This document shows, one piece after another, positions 13,560 to 14,023 of a DNA stretch of 14,023 nt. A program made the position numbers and the translations under genes. The notes beneath the pieces were generated by a model that was not told where the DNA came from, did not search any database, and saw only the letters and a program-made list of their open reading frames with translations. Every line of letters starts with the position of its first letter. Position 1 is the first letter of the stretch. This DNA is from CAYPCH01 sp964409165 (lineage in GTDB: Bacteria > Bacillota > Clostridia > Acetivibrionales > Acetivibrionaceae): assembly GCA_964409165.1 (NCBI GenBank), contig CAYPCH010000099.1, positions 1 to 14,023 of the forward strand, written 5' to 3'.

Positions 13560-14023
13560 ATACTTTGGAATGGGTAAACGTAACTTCCACTACTATTTTC
13601 ACTTAACGCTTATCTAAAGCTAAATTAATCACGAAAGTAATTCTACATTGAAAAATTAATTTTCGTGATATTGCATTAAGGAAATTGAAGTGCGATTAAA
13701 ATTCTTATCGCATTCGCTATAAATAGCGACTTAGAAGTAAATATTACACTCATTCCTTGATACCTGATATTTTTAATATTATATCACAAAAAGTAAAAAA
13801 AATAAAATTTTTAATTAAAAAACAGGTGCTTTATTCCTATACTTCCATTTGGTGCTACTCTGAGGAAATATAAGATTACAAAGATATAAATAAAAACACT
13901 CATTTCGACAAAATCTACTATTATCACTTCAAAATGTTTGTATTTTTGTTTATATTCTGATATATTTATATATATAAAAAACACAAAGATATAAAATGAA
14001 GTATTTGTTTTGGGGAGAATTGC
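13560..14023. other. Gene-free AT-rich region at the window end
   Basis: These 464 bases carry no convincing coding frame. They contain hairpin element F copy 2 (13628-13688), two further small dyads (TGCGAT/ATCGCA near 13691-13712 and CGCTAT/ATAGCG near 13715-13728), then long A/T tracts. A GGGGAG near the very end could be the ribosome site of a plus-strand gene starting outside the window. Confidence 0.6.
13628..13688. repeat. Dispersed hairpin element F, copy 2
   Basis: Left arm ATCACGAAAGT (13628-13638) pairs with ATTTTCGTGAT (13659-13669). The one arm difference from copy 1 (A to G) becomes a G-U pair, so the stem is kept. The tail ATTAAGGAAATTGA matches copy 1. It lies upstream of the RsbW-like gene. 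Confidence 0.7.

Overview
The window looks like chromosome from a low-GC, spore-forming, cellulosome-producing anaerobe of the Clostridia, most likely the Acetivibrio/Hungateiclostridium (Clostridium thermocellum) side. Three things support this. The first gene encodes a secreted protein with a duplicated type I dockerin carrying Ser-Thr at both recognition positions, the C. thermocellum-type code. There is an alpha/beta small acid-soluble spore protein. The DNA is AT-rich with strong AGGAGG-type ribosome sites. The genus is inferred, not proven.

Layout. 1-1900: a dockerin-bearing beta-propeller protein related to PL24/PL25 lyases, then a bidirectional terminator and a tRNA-Val(GAC) on the minus strand. 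2100-4240: a sodium/calcium-exchanger-like gene broken by an in-frame TAG, facing a two-gene minus-strand operon (DUF421 membrane protein, then DUF4363 protein). 4600-7490: a potassium-uptake module, two single-unit TrkA/KtrA-type NAD-binding proteins on the plus strand converging on a KtrB/TrkH-type channel subunit on the minus strand. 7575-8262: a dense cluster of hairpins, with a 64-bp tandem repeat, a 72-bp inverted-repeat pair and several terminators, surrounding a lone SASP gene. 8272-9489: a GT28 diacylglycerol glycosyltransferase-like gene. 9752-11146: a D,D-carboxypeptidase whose 3' end runs antiparallel into a yjfB-like gene. 11335-13089: a cobalamin-type radical SAM protein with a DUF4080-like tail. 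13113-13535: an orphan RsbW/SpoIIAB-like ATPase. 13560-14023: no gene.

Working together: the TrkA pair and KtrB should form one gated K+ uptake system, although they are transcribed from opposite strands. The carboxypeptidase, the glycosyltransferase and the SASP all fit envelope and spore biology but are separate units. Most genes look like single transcription units with their own terminators.

The most unusual content lies in the non-coding DNA. There are two dispersed hairpin families, one with four copies at three loci and one with two copies 7.6 kb apart. There are also exact 64-bp tandem repeats, and a long imperfect inverted repeat bracketing the SASP gene. I see no transposase, integrase, CRISPR array or defence locus, and no clearly new multi-gene system.
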